Origin: Burhinus oedicnemus
Lineage: Eukaryota > Chordata > Aves > Charadriiformes > Burhinidae
Reading direction: 5' to 3'
DNA length: 64,000 nucleotides
NCBI GenBank assembly: GCA_008921705.1
Contig: VFFE01007605.1
Coordinates: 5,491,889 to 5,555,888 of the forward strand
Part shown: piece by piece, positions 1 through 12,741 of the stretch
How positions within the stretch are numbered: position 1 is the stretch's first letter
Layout: every line of letters begins with the position of its first letter
The notes under the pieces: generated by a model
Database searches by the model: none
What the model was told of the DNA's origin: nothing
What the model saw: only the letters and a program-made list of their open reading frames with translations
Made by a program: the position numbers and the translations under genes

Positions 1-3000
1 TTGTTGAGTTGTATGTTACAAAGGTAACAAAATACCTTCTTGTCCTTCGGTGATACAGCAGACTTTTTTTAATTTTAAGTTCTGATTTTTCATAACCTTT
101 ATTTCTTTTTCTTGCCCAACAAAAGTATTTATGCTTGGATTTACAACTATCTCACAGAATTCCTTTTTATATTCTAGACTGGACAAACAAAGGGAAACTC
201 ACTGAAGTCTGTGATATATCGTACTGCTGATCTGCACTAGAGACGGGATTACACTGGTGCTGGACAGGGATGGGAAAGTCTGAAGACCTCTTTATCTCTT
301 TCAAACACAGCAAGATGAGTGCTGTCCCCCTCTTGACACACAGAGAATTTTTCTGTTTTTCTTGGCTCTGATCTTATGTTATTACCATATGTTTGCTTAG
401 GGCTAAGACATGCTCAAAACAGTTCGATAACATATGAAATTCAACACCATACTAATTTCATAAACAAAAGCAGGATGGTCAACAGAAGAGCAGCGAAAGT
501 CTTCAGAAAAGCCACAGAGAACAGATTTTCCCCAAACTAAAACATGCTTGGAAGATAGCCCATTTAGAAATGAGAATCTCTCGTTTATTTAGCTCTAGAT
601 GATGCATCCCGCATACCTTATTTCAAACCCTTTATGGAGAGAAGCTGTTGAGTTTATGCAGGGGTCCGGTCCCCTTTCAGTGAGCAGAAACATTCTCCCT
701 GAGCTGGCTGCCAGCATGGGGGCACCCAACATCCGTACAGAGGGTTTGGAGGGGGAGCAGAGCCGCCTGTGCTGGCCCTCATGCGTACTTGCCATGTTTC
801 TGGAGGTTCCATAACGTGGGTCACTCACAGGAGCTTGGCATGAGGTGGAAGGGGAAGACTTAACTTTCACGTCCAGTTTTTTCCATGACAATGCAAAACC
901 CCGTAGGTAGCTTTGACCTGGCCTGTCAGTTCGGTTCTGCTTCAGATACATGAAAGCAAGGTCAGCGGAAATGCAAAGACCCAACGGGAGGAGTCATTTC
1001 CAGTTCCCTGTGAAGTCCGTAAGACTTCTGAAGCTGCACTTTTCAAATGAATTTCTCTGTGCCCTGTCTACGTGCAGCCAAGACCATCATCTGTAGCAAA
1101 CACACAGCAATGTGCGTGCCTTCGCAGCCGCCTGGAAAGGCATCCCGTGCCCATGGCGAGAGATGGGCGAGGAGAGCGCAGGCACAGAGCAGGCGAAGGG
1201 ACCAGCAGCAGCCAACAAGGAGCCCGTGGTGAAGCCCCTGGCCAAAGCCTTGCCTCTTGATCCCAGGCCCTCTCTCCTCACCATTGGGATGTATCGCTTC
1301 AGTTACAAGGAAATCAGTGCGTGTTTTCACGCCGGTCAGAGGAATTACCCACTGCAATCATCCTTTCAGACCCAGCCCAGCCTTCAGTCTTGCAAAAGTG
1401 CTGGCAGCCGTCGCTTGCCATGGCCAGAGCTGGCCGCACCACTGCCACGCTGGCTCTGATCCCAGCAGCGAGCCTCGCTGGATGTGTGAAGTGGAAGGGA
1501 TCAAACCAGGTGGATTCCAGTTCATTTGTTCCATGCAAGGCCTCGTATTTGCACAGCTGTGGCTCTTTGCTAAATACGAGCACTTTCTGAGGGGCTCAGC
1601 ACTTTCACCTCGCCCTTTTTTTCAGGAAACCTAATGCCCAAATGGGAAAGCTGAAAATATATCCTCAGTGGGGAATGGAAACGCGTGAACCAAATCACCC
1701 CTTGAAAAAAAGGGGCTTTTAAACAAGAAATGCCACAGCAGACTTTTTTTTATCCCACCCCCCCTTTTTTTTTTCAGGGGCATGTTTACATTAGAGATGA
1801 AAAAGCCCGTCTCATAATCAAATATGAACCAGGAGAACATGGCTTCCTCGAAGGCGTGCTTGTCTAGACAGCCCATCAGCAGCCTAACCACAGGCCGGGC
1901 CCAATGGCGGCTGCAAAGCTGTCAAAACAGCTCCTTGTGTAGTCTGTCACGGAGCCATACCCGACGCGAAGCCTCTGCGCTCGGCGGCTCTCGTACGAAG
2001 ACGGGGAGAGGCAGTAACACAACGTCTGAGGAAACTGCACCCCGCCACTGCCTGTTTGGGCGGTTTCTGCAAAAATGTAATCACAGCATTGACTGAGCTC
2101 ACGCATTTCAAGCGGCTGTCGATTACGGTTGGCAGCAGGACCCCAAAAGCTTTCCTGAAAAAAGCTCCGACTTAGTTATTATGCTTCATTAAGAGCCCTG
2201 CAATACTAAAGTGAGAGTTGTGTGGCAGTGTTTGCAAGCAGCAAAACGCTTGAAATCCATCCTTGACTGCAGTTTGGTAAAGATCAAGCACGAGGATATT
2301 TATTGGCTTTTCTGGGAACATAAATGTTTTAGGAAGGAAGGCTTGAAAAACTGCAGCGTGCTAAAAGCATGCTGTGCCTCCGCCACTGTGCAAACACAAT
2401 TTTGGTCTCTCTAGTTTGCATACCCGCCTGCAGCAGGGAGCGCTGGAACTGCTCCCCGGCTTGTGTGCTGGCTAATGGCACGAGGAGGATTAGTTTTATG
2501 GGCATATGCTACTTAACTGATTCTTTAAGAGCGCTCTCGCAGCCATGCTACTCTCTAGCTTTTTTTTGCTTGTACAAATGCAAAATATACAGAGTGATTT
2601 ATTCCACGCCCTTCCCTGCTTTCTCATCCTACCGAGTTCTGTGCAGGTTTCTTAGCAAGCGAGAGCAGCAGCCTGTGTTGAATTACTGAGTCTGTAAGAG
2701 CCCATTGAACTCAATTTTTTCAAATCAGTCTGAAAAACGTAAACACTGTTGAAGTGGGAACGTTTTTTCACCCCCCTGGTTGCCTTAATTCTGTTGGATG
2801 GCTTCATTTCAAAGCTTTGTTTTGGTTATCTTTAATTTCTAATTCCTGTACCAGGACATCCCCTTCCCCATTCTTCATTTGGAGCGCGGTGATTTCTTCG
2901 TTATTATTTGCTGTCAGTAACATAACTCTCTGTAAGAGCTGAACCTGTGCAGAGCTGCTTCAATAGTTTAACACGCAGCTTGGAGAACATTAAGCGATAC

Positions 3001-6000
3001 CTGTATTAACATCTTGTCTAATTTAGTCTCTTGTAAAACATCTTTCTGCACCCCATAAATGTTCAATAATAGAAATATGAGGTCAGGCACATACAGTTTG
3101 GGGACCTGAAATGGGAAATCAAATCACAAAACTATCTCTGAAAAAAAATAATCTTCTTAAACATTAGCAGGCAAGGTATTTCTAAGCAAATAAAGAGACC
3201 TCGGGGAATCTGTGTCATATGTCCTGCACAGGTCTCACAGAACTGTCTGCAGAGTAAATGACTCTGTTTCCCACAGGCAGAGTATTAAAGCAGAGAGGAA
3301 GGAATGAGAAGGACACATTGGGACTGGAAAGCAACTGCCAAAAACCTCAGCTGTTATTCTCAGTGTGGTACCTCAGTATCCTGCTCGGGTTTGGATTGAG
3401 GTTTGGCCTGAAGGAACCTGAAGTGATGGGTGGATCTCAGGCCCATGGGCAACCAAGAGCTGCCTAATAATAGTGACTGGCTCACGGCAGGCTAGGTACA
3501 GGTTTTGCGCAGGTCGGTCTGCCGAGCCATTGAAAATCCCATTTCCCTGTTAACAGCACCTGGAAGTTGGGAAGTTACAACGTGGAATAACCCTTTTCAA
3601 CACCCACACCCCTCCCAAGGAGAAATAACACTCCCGTATCCACAGCCGGGGATTTGTGCCATGTTATGTCATAGCTACAAAGAATTTCCAGAGTTAGTCA
3701 GGTTTGAATGATTTATTATCAGGTGTGATTTAGGAGCAGTTTCAGTGTGCAGAGAATTCTCCCTTTTGCAGGGAGACTGCAGATGGAGTCTACAGAGAAA
3801 GCAAGAAAGTCAGACCCTGGGAGACTGGAGCTGCGAGAGACGGAGATTAAATTCCCTTTGTACTTAGTCATGTCCACGAGGAGGGAGGGATGCTCCAGAA
3901 GTTTCAGAAATATTAAAAGAACCTGGGTCCAGGCCCAGAGGGAACATGTCATTGCTCGCCAACTGGGTCACAGAGGTCAGAAAGGATTTATCTCCATCTA
4001 TAAACCTTCATGATAACATGAAACAGCTTGTGAGGAGGATTCCTGTTTTATTTAAGTGTGTCCTCCAGCTGCTCCTTAGCAGCAGAGCCGCATTCCTGTG
4101 AATCCTGCCTGTAAATGATGCAGCTCTTTGCGTGACCAGAAATTGTAAAGAAATCCATGTAAGGGCGGACAGGCAGTATTGAATGCACAAAATCAGTAAC
4201 ATATTTTATATCCTGTTTTAAGGCAGAAAAGAGCCTGTGTCAGGAACAACTTTGATCGCCCATCTGAAACTGATTTTGGCAGAGGATGCAGTGATGGAGC
4301 TTGGTCCTGGGCACAGCCCGCAGAGGTCTAACCCCGGGCAGCCCCGCTGGTACCCCCCCTTTGCAGAAGGGACTGCACTTCCTAACGCTGTTGTTTCAAG
4401 ATGCAGTTCACGCGCTGTTCCCTTTTGTGTAAAAAGAGCTGTTTCCACATTAACTCTATGAAACCTGTTGCTTAGGTGACCGGCCATCAAGCACAAATAG
4501 CCTGACTGAAAGCAGCCCCCGGTGCTCGCCGCCTGCCCGTGCCCGGCACCCACTCGCAGGTGAGCATCAGAGGATCACGGGCGTCTTATTCCCAGCAAAT
4601 AATGTGACCAGCTCTACCCAGCAGGCACGCACAGATGGCAACGTTATGGTGGTAGCTTAGGTGTAAGATGACAAAATATTTCCAGGAGAACCACATAGAG
4701 GGATCTGGTGTTCCACCAAAAAGTTCCAGCTTAAAGAAATATCTATGGCTTTACTCAAAGGTTTGTTAGAGTGTAACATCTGTAGGCTTCCACGGACAGA
4801 AGTGTATATGATAGCTGCATAAATCATAGAAATAACTGGAGATACTACAATACTGAATCCCAGAAATGAGATATTTGACCTAGGTTTGAATGCCAACCAT
4901 CATATTTAATAACTACAGTGAGCCTATTTATTTCTTCAGCTTTCCCAGCATCTGTGGCAGTGCACTCTACTGTTTGTGTGTGGAAAAAAGCGGGATTTTT
5001 TTGTACACTATCAAGCTGTTAGGCAGCAGATTAAATTATCAACCTCTAGTTTTGGCAGCATATCAGAAACGTGAGTATTTGTTCCTTATCCTTCTTCTCC
5101 CTATGGTTCACAATCCCGAGCTGAGGGCATGGCGCACACACAGCTAAGTCTGTATGGGCATAAGCCCTCCCTGGTGAAGCACAAAGAGAAGACCTTTAGA
5201 ACAGGAAGATAAGAGGGATTGCCACATCCTTTAGTTATGTTTAATATTTCTGCACAGTCAAGAAACCATGAGGAAAGAAATTGCAACTAAGTTCTGGCAA
5301 CCACCACTACTGCTGCACCCGTTTACAGCACATCATTCACTCTCAAACCTCCTTTTCTTAAAACTCTTGTTCTAATTCTGCTGGTACCTACACTATCATT
5401 CTCATCAATACGTGGGACTTCTTTCTGTGGTTTACGAGTCCCAAATTAATCAGTTTTCTCAGCTTCCCTTACCAGCATCTTGCCCCTTAACACAGCAGTA
5501 ACAGCATCCCACTCACTGTAGGTAACTGCTGCAAACATCCACAGAAACAAAACCCAGGAGCAAAACCCTTTCGGTAAATGGAACTGAGTGATTCACGTCT
5601 CTTAAAGCTAAAAAATCTAAAGGAAAATAAATTAAACACCTACTCAGAAATTAGAAGGTTTTAGGCCCTAGCAACAACAAAGTGCGCAACATATCTTTTG
5701 ATTTTAAAGACCTGTTGGGCTCCATCCCCCACCTGCAGCACTGGTGGACATGGACCAGAGGCTGCCACCAGCCCCAGAAGGGGCCACCAGCACCGGGCTG
5801 TGGGGACTCAGGGGGATGAAATCCCACCTGCTTTCCTCTGGGCAGTTTGCAGCACTTGTCTTAAATCCCGTTCCTCTCCCAAGCTGAGTTCAAAGGAGCC
5901 CTGAATTTTATAGCCAGAAGAGACTCCAACATTTTGTGAAATACGGAGGAATGTCGGTGGAATTCCTGGCAGTGCCGCAGCGTCACGTTTATCTCCACCT

Positions 6001-6239
6001 GGGACACCTTCAGGCTAAACATTGGGTAGAGGAGGTAGAGCGTGAAGAAGGGCTTGGAGAAGACTAATCTGCTGCTCTTAACCCCTCCAGCCACTATTCA
6101 TCTAAAAAATTTGCATTGATACTTCCTACAGTGTGAGGATCCATTGCAGGTCACACCAGCTCTCTCTGCTCTCCCTGCAGTGCCCAGGGCCTTCCGCAGA
6201 GACCCGGGGAAGTGTGGCAGGGCTGGGCAAACCTGTCCA
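1..6239. other. Intergenic DNA, no supported gene
   Basis: I see no exon that resembles a known protein. Open frames here stay below about 130 codons, occur on both strands over the same bases, and lack recognisable motifs, as expected by chance. Composition is mosaic: GC-rich patches at about 1100-1300, 4300-4560 and 5720-5850 alternate with AT-rich DNA. A CpG-dense patch at 1890-2050 is listed separately. Short T and C tracts lie near 1747-1777. Confidence 0.6.
1890..2050. promoter_or_regulatory. CpG-dense patch, candidate promoter or enhancer
   Basis: By eye about 12 CpG dinucleotides fall in roughly 120 bases, far above the surrounding CpG-poor DNA. The patch contains GCCCAATGGCGGCTGC, which joins a CCAAT-like box to a YY1-like ATGGCGGC core. 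These features are typical of vertebrate CpG-island promoters, but no transcript or exon is recognisable next to it. The function is inference. A GC-rich unique sequence without regulatory activity is the alternative. Confidence 0.3.
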
Positions 6240-7085
6240 CAGCCCCGGGTCACCTGGATGGACACAGGGACACTGAGCCAGTGGGAAGGCCTGTCTCTAA
6301 TAGCCCTTGGGTTTTCCTTTCACCAAGTTACCCAGATCTCTCCTGAATCTGTGTCAGCCTTCAGCCTCTGTGACACCCTCTGGGAAGAGGCTCTACAGCT
6401 GCAGAGCATGCTCTGAAAACACTCTATGGTTTGTCCAAAACTGCTAGTTTTATTGATAACTCTTAGTTCTACAGCAAACACTTGTTGCCTATGAATCATC
6501 TCCATGAGACTCATGATTTTACAGACCACTCTTTTATTCCCCATCAGTCATCGCTCTTCAAGGCTGAAAAGCCTTAACCTATTCAGATGTTCCTTAAAAA
6601 TTAAACAAAAATTATGTAACTGTTGTCCTCAATAACCTCCTCTATACCTTTTTTACTTCCAGAGTCTCTTATTTAATATAGTACATCCGAGATGCATCAA
6701 TAGCATAACCATGTTTTCTATGTTCTGTTCCTTCCCTTTCCTTATTTTCCCACTCCTAATCCTCTGCATGTTTTGTGAGCACCTCTGAGCACTGAGTTGA
6801 CATTTTTGTAGAACTATCTACTGCAGCCCTGAGATCTGGTTCTTCAGTGGAACTAGTCAGCCTAAATCCCATCTATGTATTACTGCAAGTCGGACTGGAT
6901 TTCTTTTCCCTTTTTCATTGGTTTTCCGTTTATTTACACTAAGTTTCATCTGCCCTTTCATCACCTAGTCATTTGGCATTAGGAGGACCTTCTGCATTTA
7001 TTCACAGTCAGCTTTTACCCTCGCTGACCTGGTTAACTCAGTAACGTCAGCAAACTTTGTCATCATTTCCAGATCAGGCGTGTCT
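6240..7085 (-). mobile_element. Ancient CR1/L3-type LINE fragment (RT C-terminal part to near the 3' region)
   Basis: Read on the minus strand, successive blocks line up with the ORF2 C-terminal part of the L3-like CR1 LINEs common in turtles, crocodilians and other amniotes. In order they are: an AAGTTTGCTGACG block (reverse-transcriptase K-F-A-D box, near 7050), a block ending in GTAAATAA (near 6930), an AACTCAGTGCTCAG block (near 6790), a GGTATAGAGGAGG block (near 6640), CTTTTCAGCCTTGAAGAG (near 6565), GTAAAATCATGAG (near 6515) and GGGCTATTAGAGACAGG (near 6300). No long frame survives; stops and indels are scattered throughout. The left boundary near 6240 is uncertain. The divergence suggests an insertion that predates modern birds. 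I recognised the family by memory of its consensus, not by alignment. Confidence 0.7.
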
Positions 7086-8994
7086 TGTGCTGCGCTCTCC
7101 CCTACCTTGCTGTTTAGAAAACAGCAGCCTTGTCAGGGTTAAAGCGTGTTGCTCCAGTGCTGCAGCACCGTTACATCAGCAGCAGTAAAATGCATACTCT
7201 GCAGATTGATACCTCTTCTCCCAATGTCATTTCATTAATTAGACCTTACGTCATCACAGTTAAAATAGTTTTGTGACCGAGCAAATGCATTGCTTTAAAA
7301 ATAATTATATAAATTACATACATTTTATCCCTTATTGCATTTCTTACACCCCTGGTGATTTTAACGTCACAGTAAGACATACCTCTTAAACTTTACTGTA
7401 CTGTTTTGGCAATATTTGAAATCAAATATTGATCTCTCTCATCGTGTTCTATATCTTTTTTATTGTACACGTTAAGGATGGTATCACCTCCGCTCCGAGG
7501 TGGAGGAGGTGCTGCTCCCCATCCATTGCCATGGCAGAGCTCTCGCAAGGGCTCCCTCTCTCCTGGCTCACTGCGCAGCAGCATCGCTGAGCAGCAGCGA
7601 AGGGAAGTGACTGAAGCCGCTGCCCCTGCCAGCACGCCGGGCGCCATCAGTCCTCCAAGCCAGCAAGACCAACAGTCTGTTTCCTTTCCTTTACCCCTAC
7701 AAACAAAATACTATCAGTGGCAGCAAGGGTCTTTTTTTTTTTTAATGATTGGATTATACAACCAAAAATGAATTTACACATATTATACTAAGCCAAAAGG
7801 GAAAAATTAAAAGTAGACCTTGAATGAAACAGGACGTCTTCTAGTAGGTTAACAAAGACGATTCATTAAGGGGTAGTTGAAGAGTATGGAAACATCTTTT
7901 TGCTAAATATTTTATTCCAGCTGGGACGTTAATCAAGCTTCTAAAGAATGTCTCCTAAGGCTTCACAAGTTGCTAAAAAGATTTGCGTAGGGAAAAAGCA
8001 CGGCACCAAAAATAACTGGTTTTAAAATGTCAATAATGTAAATAGATATTTTCATTCTTAACCCTTTTTTTTTGTAAAGACAAGTTTATGATGTTGTAAG
8101 ACTACTCTACTGTGTTAAGAAAACCAAAGTAAGAGGTGAATAATGAAAAGACAGCAATTTGAATACGTAACAAAGGCAAACTATTTATGCCATTATCAAT
8201 CTCATATCAACTTTTATAACCCAGCAAAATGCCAATTTCTGCCATTCAGCATACATTGCAATTGTTCTGAATGAACAGAACATGTTTTTACATTAGGACT
8301 GCATGAATTTTTACAGGTTGGTAAACTGGTTCCCATGAATAGCCATGCTTCAGTTTTAAACCTAAAAGCAATTTAGTACATGTCACAAAAATGCTATACA
8401 AATTGATGAATAATAACAATAGTACTTAATATTTACTTAGCTCTTTACAAAGGCCCACAGCTTGAATCTCAGTTACACTGTCCTATTGTACACCCCTCTC
8501 CAAAAAGCTTCATTTTCACTCCTTCAAGATTCCCTAAGAACGTGAAGATTCTTAAATGAATATCAGTCCCTAATCTTTAAGGCAATTTTCAAACATTAAT
8601 ATTTTATTATAAATACTGAGTAATCTTACAAAGCAATGAGAAGAGCTAGAGTGCACAAAATCCAATCTCAGCTGGGCTTTGGGAGAGCGAGGGCCGTGTC
8701 ACACATGGGCAGCGCTGATGGAGAGCCAGGAGCTCTACTATTACCCTGATAAGTCCTCAGAAGAGGATTTTGAAGCAGCACAGACTCAGAGGAAGAAGAG
8801 CAGAAGCTATTCCCCTGGTGGTGGCACAGTGGGAGGCTAGGGCAGAGTCAGGGGATGTCTGTGGGCACTGGCCACGACTTCCTCAAGCTTGAGTCATCCT
8901 TTATGGTATTTGCATATTTAGCACATCTTATTCCATGATAAACCCAATCACCTATTTTCCATGAGTTGACACCATCTTTTAATCTGACAAGAGC
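7086..8994. other. Intergenic DNA, no supported gene
   Basis: Mostly AT-rich unique sequence. A small GC-rich patch sits at about 7485-7660 and carries overlapping chance frames on both strands. A block near 8400-8460 faintly recalls old amniote repeats but is too short to call. Nothing else is recognisable. Confidence 0.55.
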
Positions 8995-9450
8995 AGGTCC
9001 AGAGGAGGCCATGAAGATGATCCAAGGGCTGGAGCCCCTCTGCTGTGAGGACAGGCTGAGAGAGTTGGGGGTGTTCAGCCTGGAGAAGAGAAGGCTCCGG
9101 GGAGACCTTTGAGCCCCTTCTAGTCCCTAAAGGGGCTCCAGGAAAGCTGGGGAGGGACTTTTTACAAGGGCATGTAGTGATAGGACAAGGGGTAATGGCT
9201 TCAAACTGAAAGAGGGGAGATTTTGGTTAGATATTAGGAAGAAATTCTTTAATGTGAGGGTGGTGAGACACTGGCCCAGGTTGCCCCAACAAGCTGTGGC
9301 TGCCCCATCCCTGGAGGTGTTCAAGGCCAGGTTGGACGGGGCTTTGAGCAACCTGGTCTAGTAGGAGGTGTCCCTGGCCATGGCAGGAGGGTTGGAACTA
9401 GATGATGTTTAAGGTTCCTTCCAACTCAAACCATTCTATGATTCTATGAT
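8995..9450 (+). mobile_element. CR1 LINE, 5'-truncated 3' fragment
   Basis: This is the classic avian CR1 tail. It opens with GGTCCAGAGGAGGCC, then the C-terminal ORF2 stretch that encodes the motif [11 protein letters not shown] (near 9076-9108), then the 3' UTR ending in TTCCAACTCAAACC followed by two copies of ATTCTATG (9434-9449). Truncation at the 5' end is the norm for this non-LTR family, in which reverse transcription is primed at the target and often stops early. The missing part is the whole endonuclease and most of the reverse transcriptase. The copy looks fairly young because the 3' end is nearly canonical. I saw no clear target-site duplication. Confidence 0.93.
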
Positions 9451-10734
9451 AAGTCAGTGCTGGCCAGCCAGCAGCCCTTTCTCCAAAAACCAGGAATAGA
9501 TCTTGAGGACAACGCAACTCTGGCAGCTTCCTCATCCCCTTCGGGTAACTACTTCTGAGGACTTTGACCAGTTGTCTGGAAAATGCAATCTTTTTCACCA
9601 CTTCTTGTTTTGGGTATGAGGTTATTTTACAGTGCATTGCTCAGAATTCAAATGATAGTCTTCATGATTCGAAGTTCCCTGTTTCTTTACAACCATGTTA
9701 CTTTTCTTCTTTTAGAGGTAAGACCCTGCTCCCCACTGTTTTGCCATGCCCAACCATCTCACAACAAACAGGATGGTTTCATGTTTAACATCCTCCTGCT
9801 GCAGCAGAGCAGTTCATGGTCATGCTGCCACCTCCAGCACATCTCACACCCGTCACCTCCAAAAATGCAATTAAACTGTAACCATGCATACAACAAGAAA
9901 TAGGAGGGAAGCATTTATGTGATACAAGTGTAGTCAAAAAGTATTTGGAAGTAATTGCTTAAAATTAGATGAGAAAATCTAAAAGCCTAATGCAGTACAG
10001 CAGCAACAGAGACTCTCCCAACCCCAATGCATTTCTCAGCAAATGTTGCATTGACTGGATCTACTCAAGCTGAGCAATGCTGTGCTAAAAGCAGCCAAAA
10101 TTCCTCCTGGCACAGCAGTTGTGTGCCACACGGACAGACAGTATGACAGGCACACAAAGCGAGCACGGCTGCAGGCGGGAGAGGCACTCAAGACCAGCAT
10201 GGCGTGTCTTCATCGCTGATATATACACTCTGCCTGAATGAAAATACTTTCAGGCCAGCCCTTTTCACTTTTAAATTGTTCATACAAAATTATCTGTTAC
10301 AAACAAAGTAATGCAAAAACAAACTTTAGGACGTATGGATCTGTGAAATCACCTCATTCTGAATTCACAGACAGAAGCCCAAACCCTCCTTTAAAAAAAA
10401 AATTAAACCCCCCCCCCCACACACAAAAAATCTGGCCTGATGAGAACCTAAACACAAATCAGCAAGAACAATTCTGAAATCATCATCAAGCACAAAGAAA
10501 TTCCCCAATCAGAGAGCTTCTCATCCCACCTTTCAGCATAGGAAAACCAGACCTTCCCGAAGCCAGGGTATGTTCTGTTTTTCAGAGAATACACACGTCT
10601 TTTCACATTATTTTCATGGCTATTTTTTGCAGAAAAGTTTGAATTCTCCAGAGGTTTTAGACATGAACATGCAGAATTACTTCCCCAGAACTGAATCATT
10701 AGCTTTTATAGATCCAGTGGCAACACTTTAAAAT

Positions 10735-10905
10735 AATGACCAAGCCATTATTCATTCCCATGACATTTATTTTAATAACATTAATCATAATGAACTCATT
10801 TGGTATTAATGTAGGTGTCATAAGGACTTCTATAGAATTCCTAGAGCATTAATTAGCTGGGCCATTATTTTTATTATTTTTCTAAAAGTTAATCTCAATG
10901 TGCCT
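10735..10905. promoter_or_regulatory. AT-rich block, candidate conserved non-coding element
   Basis: A compact AT-rich segment dense in homeodomain-type cores (ATTAAT, TAATCATAAT, CATTAATTAG). It has the texture of deeply conserved enhancers in vertebrate gene deserts: complex rather than simple repeat, without frames, and without repeat similarity. Conservation cannot be seen from one sequence, so the call is inference. Confidence 0.25.
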
Positions 10906-12695
10906 GGAAGATGCTGGACTGGCAGAACCCAGTAAAGAGTTCTCTGTTTACCCAGGGAACAAATACAAATCACTTCCTAAAGTGCAGATACTTTTTGGGT
11001 GGATTTTGATGGGATATGAGGCCAAGAATCTTTTCCTTTCCAGTGCCCAGTGAGCAGCAGGACCCCGGGCACCACACTCCATCCCCACGGCTGACCAAGG
11101 TGTCCTGCCTCTGGGTCGGCTGTTGCCTCCGGGCTTCCCTGGGCCCCTGGAGCCCAGCACAGCTTGTGGCATTCTGATGCTACTCTAATCATAACAACTA
11201 TTTTATAAGTGTATATGTATTCATAACCTTTTTTTTCCCAGGCTTGGACATCTTGCCAAGGAACTGAGAACTGGTGCCAAATCCTGTATCTTTGCAGGAA
11301 GCTGTAAAATGAACCTCTTCTTTCTTTGGGCTACATTTTAATCAAGCATGTTCTGTGGAATCAAAGCTGTAAGGTGTTATTTAAAAAGTATACCCATGCT
11401 CGTAATATTCATTCTCTTAAAAAGATAAACGACGCAGCTGATCCGAACGCTTCAGTCCCTAATCCAAACACTGCCTCGTTCATAAATATTTGTTTTTCAA
11501 AGTTCCTCACATTGCCAGGAGCTAGCAGGGAGGAAAAAACCATACTAGACTTTTAAACTGAAGACTAGAAATTCTGAGAGAGAAACCTTCCCTTTGGATG
11601 AATCATTTTTGCTCTTAAGGGAAAAGCAATCACAATTTGACCTGGTTCTCTAAAGAGAAAGGTGTAGCCATCTAACGATGGAAAGCTCAATCAGTGTTCA
11701 CATCTCAGAAACCCAACGTAAGGACCTGGGTAGAAGAGATAAATTAGGGTAAAAACCACAGAAAGAACCCCCCAGTACTGCTGAAGTCTCTTCAGCTTAA
11801 TTTTAATTTGACAGTCGCATGCCCCTTGAATGACAGCTCCTTTGAGGTGTAGCAGAGCAATGAAATAATACAAATTCTGGCTCCTTTTTCTGCTTTATGG
11901 CACATTTAAAGAGAGAGTTTATAACCACCTATGTCTTTGAAATTCTTGGATTGTCATAATCTTGGAGAAAGTACCTGAAACATCCAGCAGTAACGCATTA
12001 AAAGATGGTTTTTCAACTAGAAAAAAATTAAATGTGAAGAGAAGACAGACTACAGATTTTTCTGTGATAAGAATCTCAATTTTGGCAGTTACCAAAAACA
12101 CTTACATGGTAGCAGGAACAAGTTTAACACTTGCTAGGGCTTTTGCAGTTGTGGAATTAGTGTTGCACAGACAGGACCTGCTTTTACAACACACTGCATA
12201 TTATCTTAGACAGTTTACAATCAGAGTATTTTCAGTTTTATATTCCAAGCCTCTGCAGAAAGAACTTTCCAGTAATAACACCGTGAATAGAATGCCTACA
12301 TAATCCTGGAATGAGTCAACCTGAATACAGCAGATAATAATACAGGAACCCAAACTGTTCAGTAGTTAGACCGCAATCCGTTTTCCACCTGTCTCTGAAT
12401 AGGCACGAGAAGAGAAAGATGCTCGACGGTTAGACATCGCTGATGTCTATCACTAGAGTGGGAACAGCTCTGTACCCAAACACCCGTGTGAGCTACGGCT
12501 CACTGATGCTCCTGCCAGATGAGATCAGTCCTGGTCCCTGGGAACAAGCAGAAAGGCTACAAGCAGTCGGGTAGCGCTTTCATTTGTGCTCCAGCAGAAC
12601 CCACTTCCAAGGAACAAACTCCCCCGGCAAGGAGGCCCATGGAGAAACTACACTGGGCAGAACTCGACGACAAGCTCCATTTCTGGAAATGGTAT

Positions 12696-12741
12696 GGGGG
12701 GGGGGGGGAAGGAAAAGAAAAAGGAGAGTGGGGGAAAAAAG
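12696..12741 (+). repeat. G13 run and purine tract
   Basis: Thirteen consecutive G (12696-12708) lead into an unbroken purine run to 12728. After a single T, a second purine run (GGGGGAAAAAAG) ends at 12741. Such tracts can form triplex or G-quadruplex structures and are prone to length error in sequencing. It is a low-complexity feature with no evident gene association. Confidence 0.8.

Noticed and set aside
5861..6094. 77-codon minus-strand frame with a hydrophobic core
   Set aside because: It was considered as a diverged exon or retroelement piece, but no ordered motif could be identified.
8400..8460. Faint similarity to an old amniote SINE/LINE tail (AATATTT...GCTCTTTACAAAGGC)
   Set aside because: Too short and AT-rich to separate from chance without a library search.
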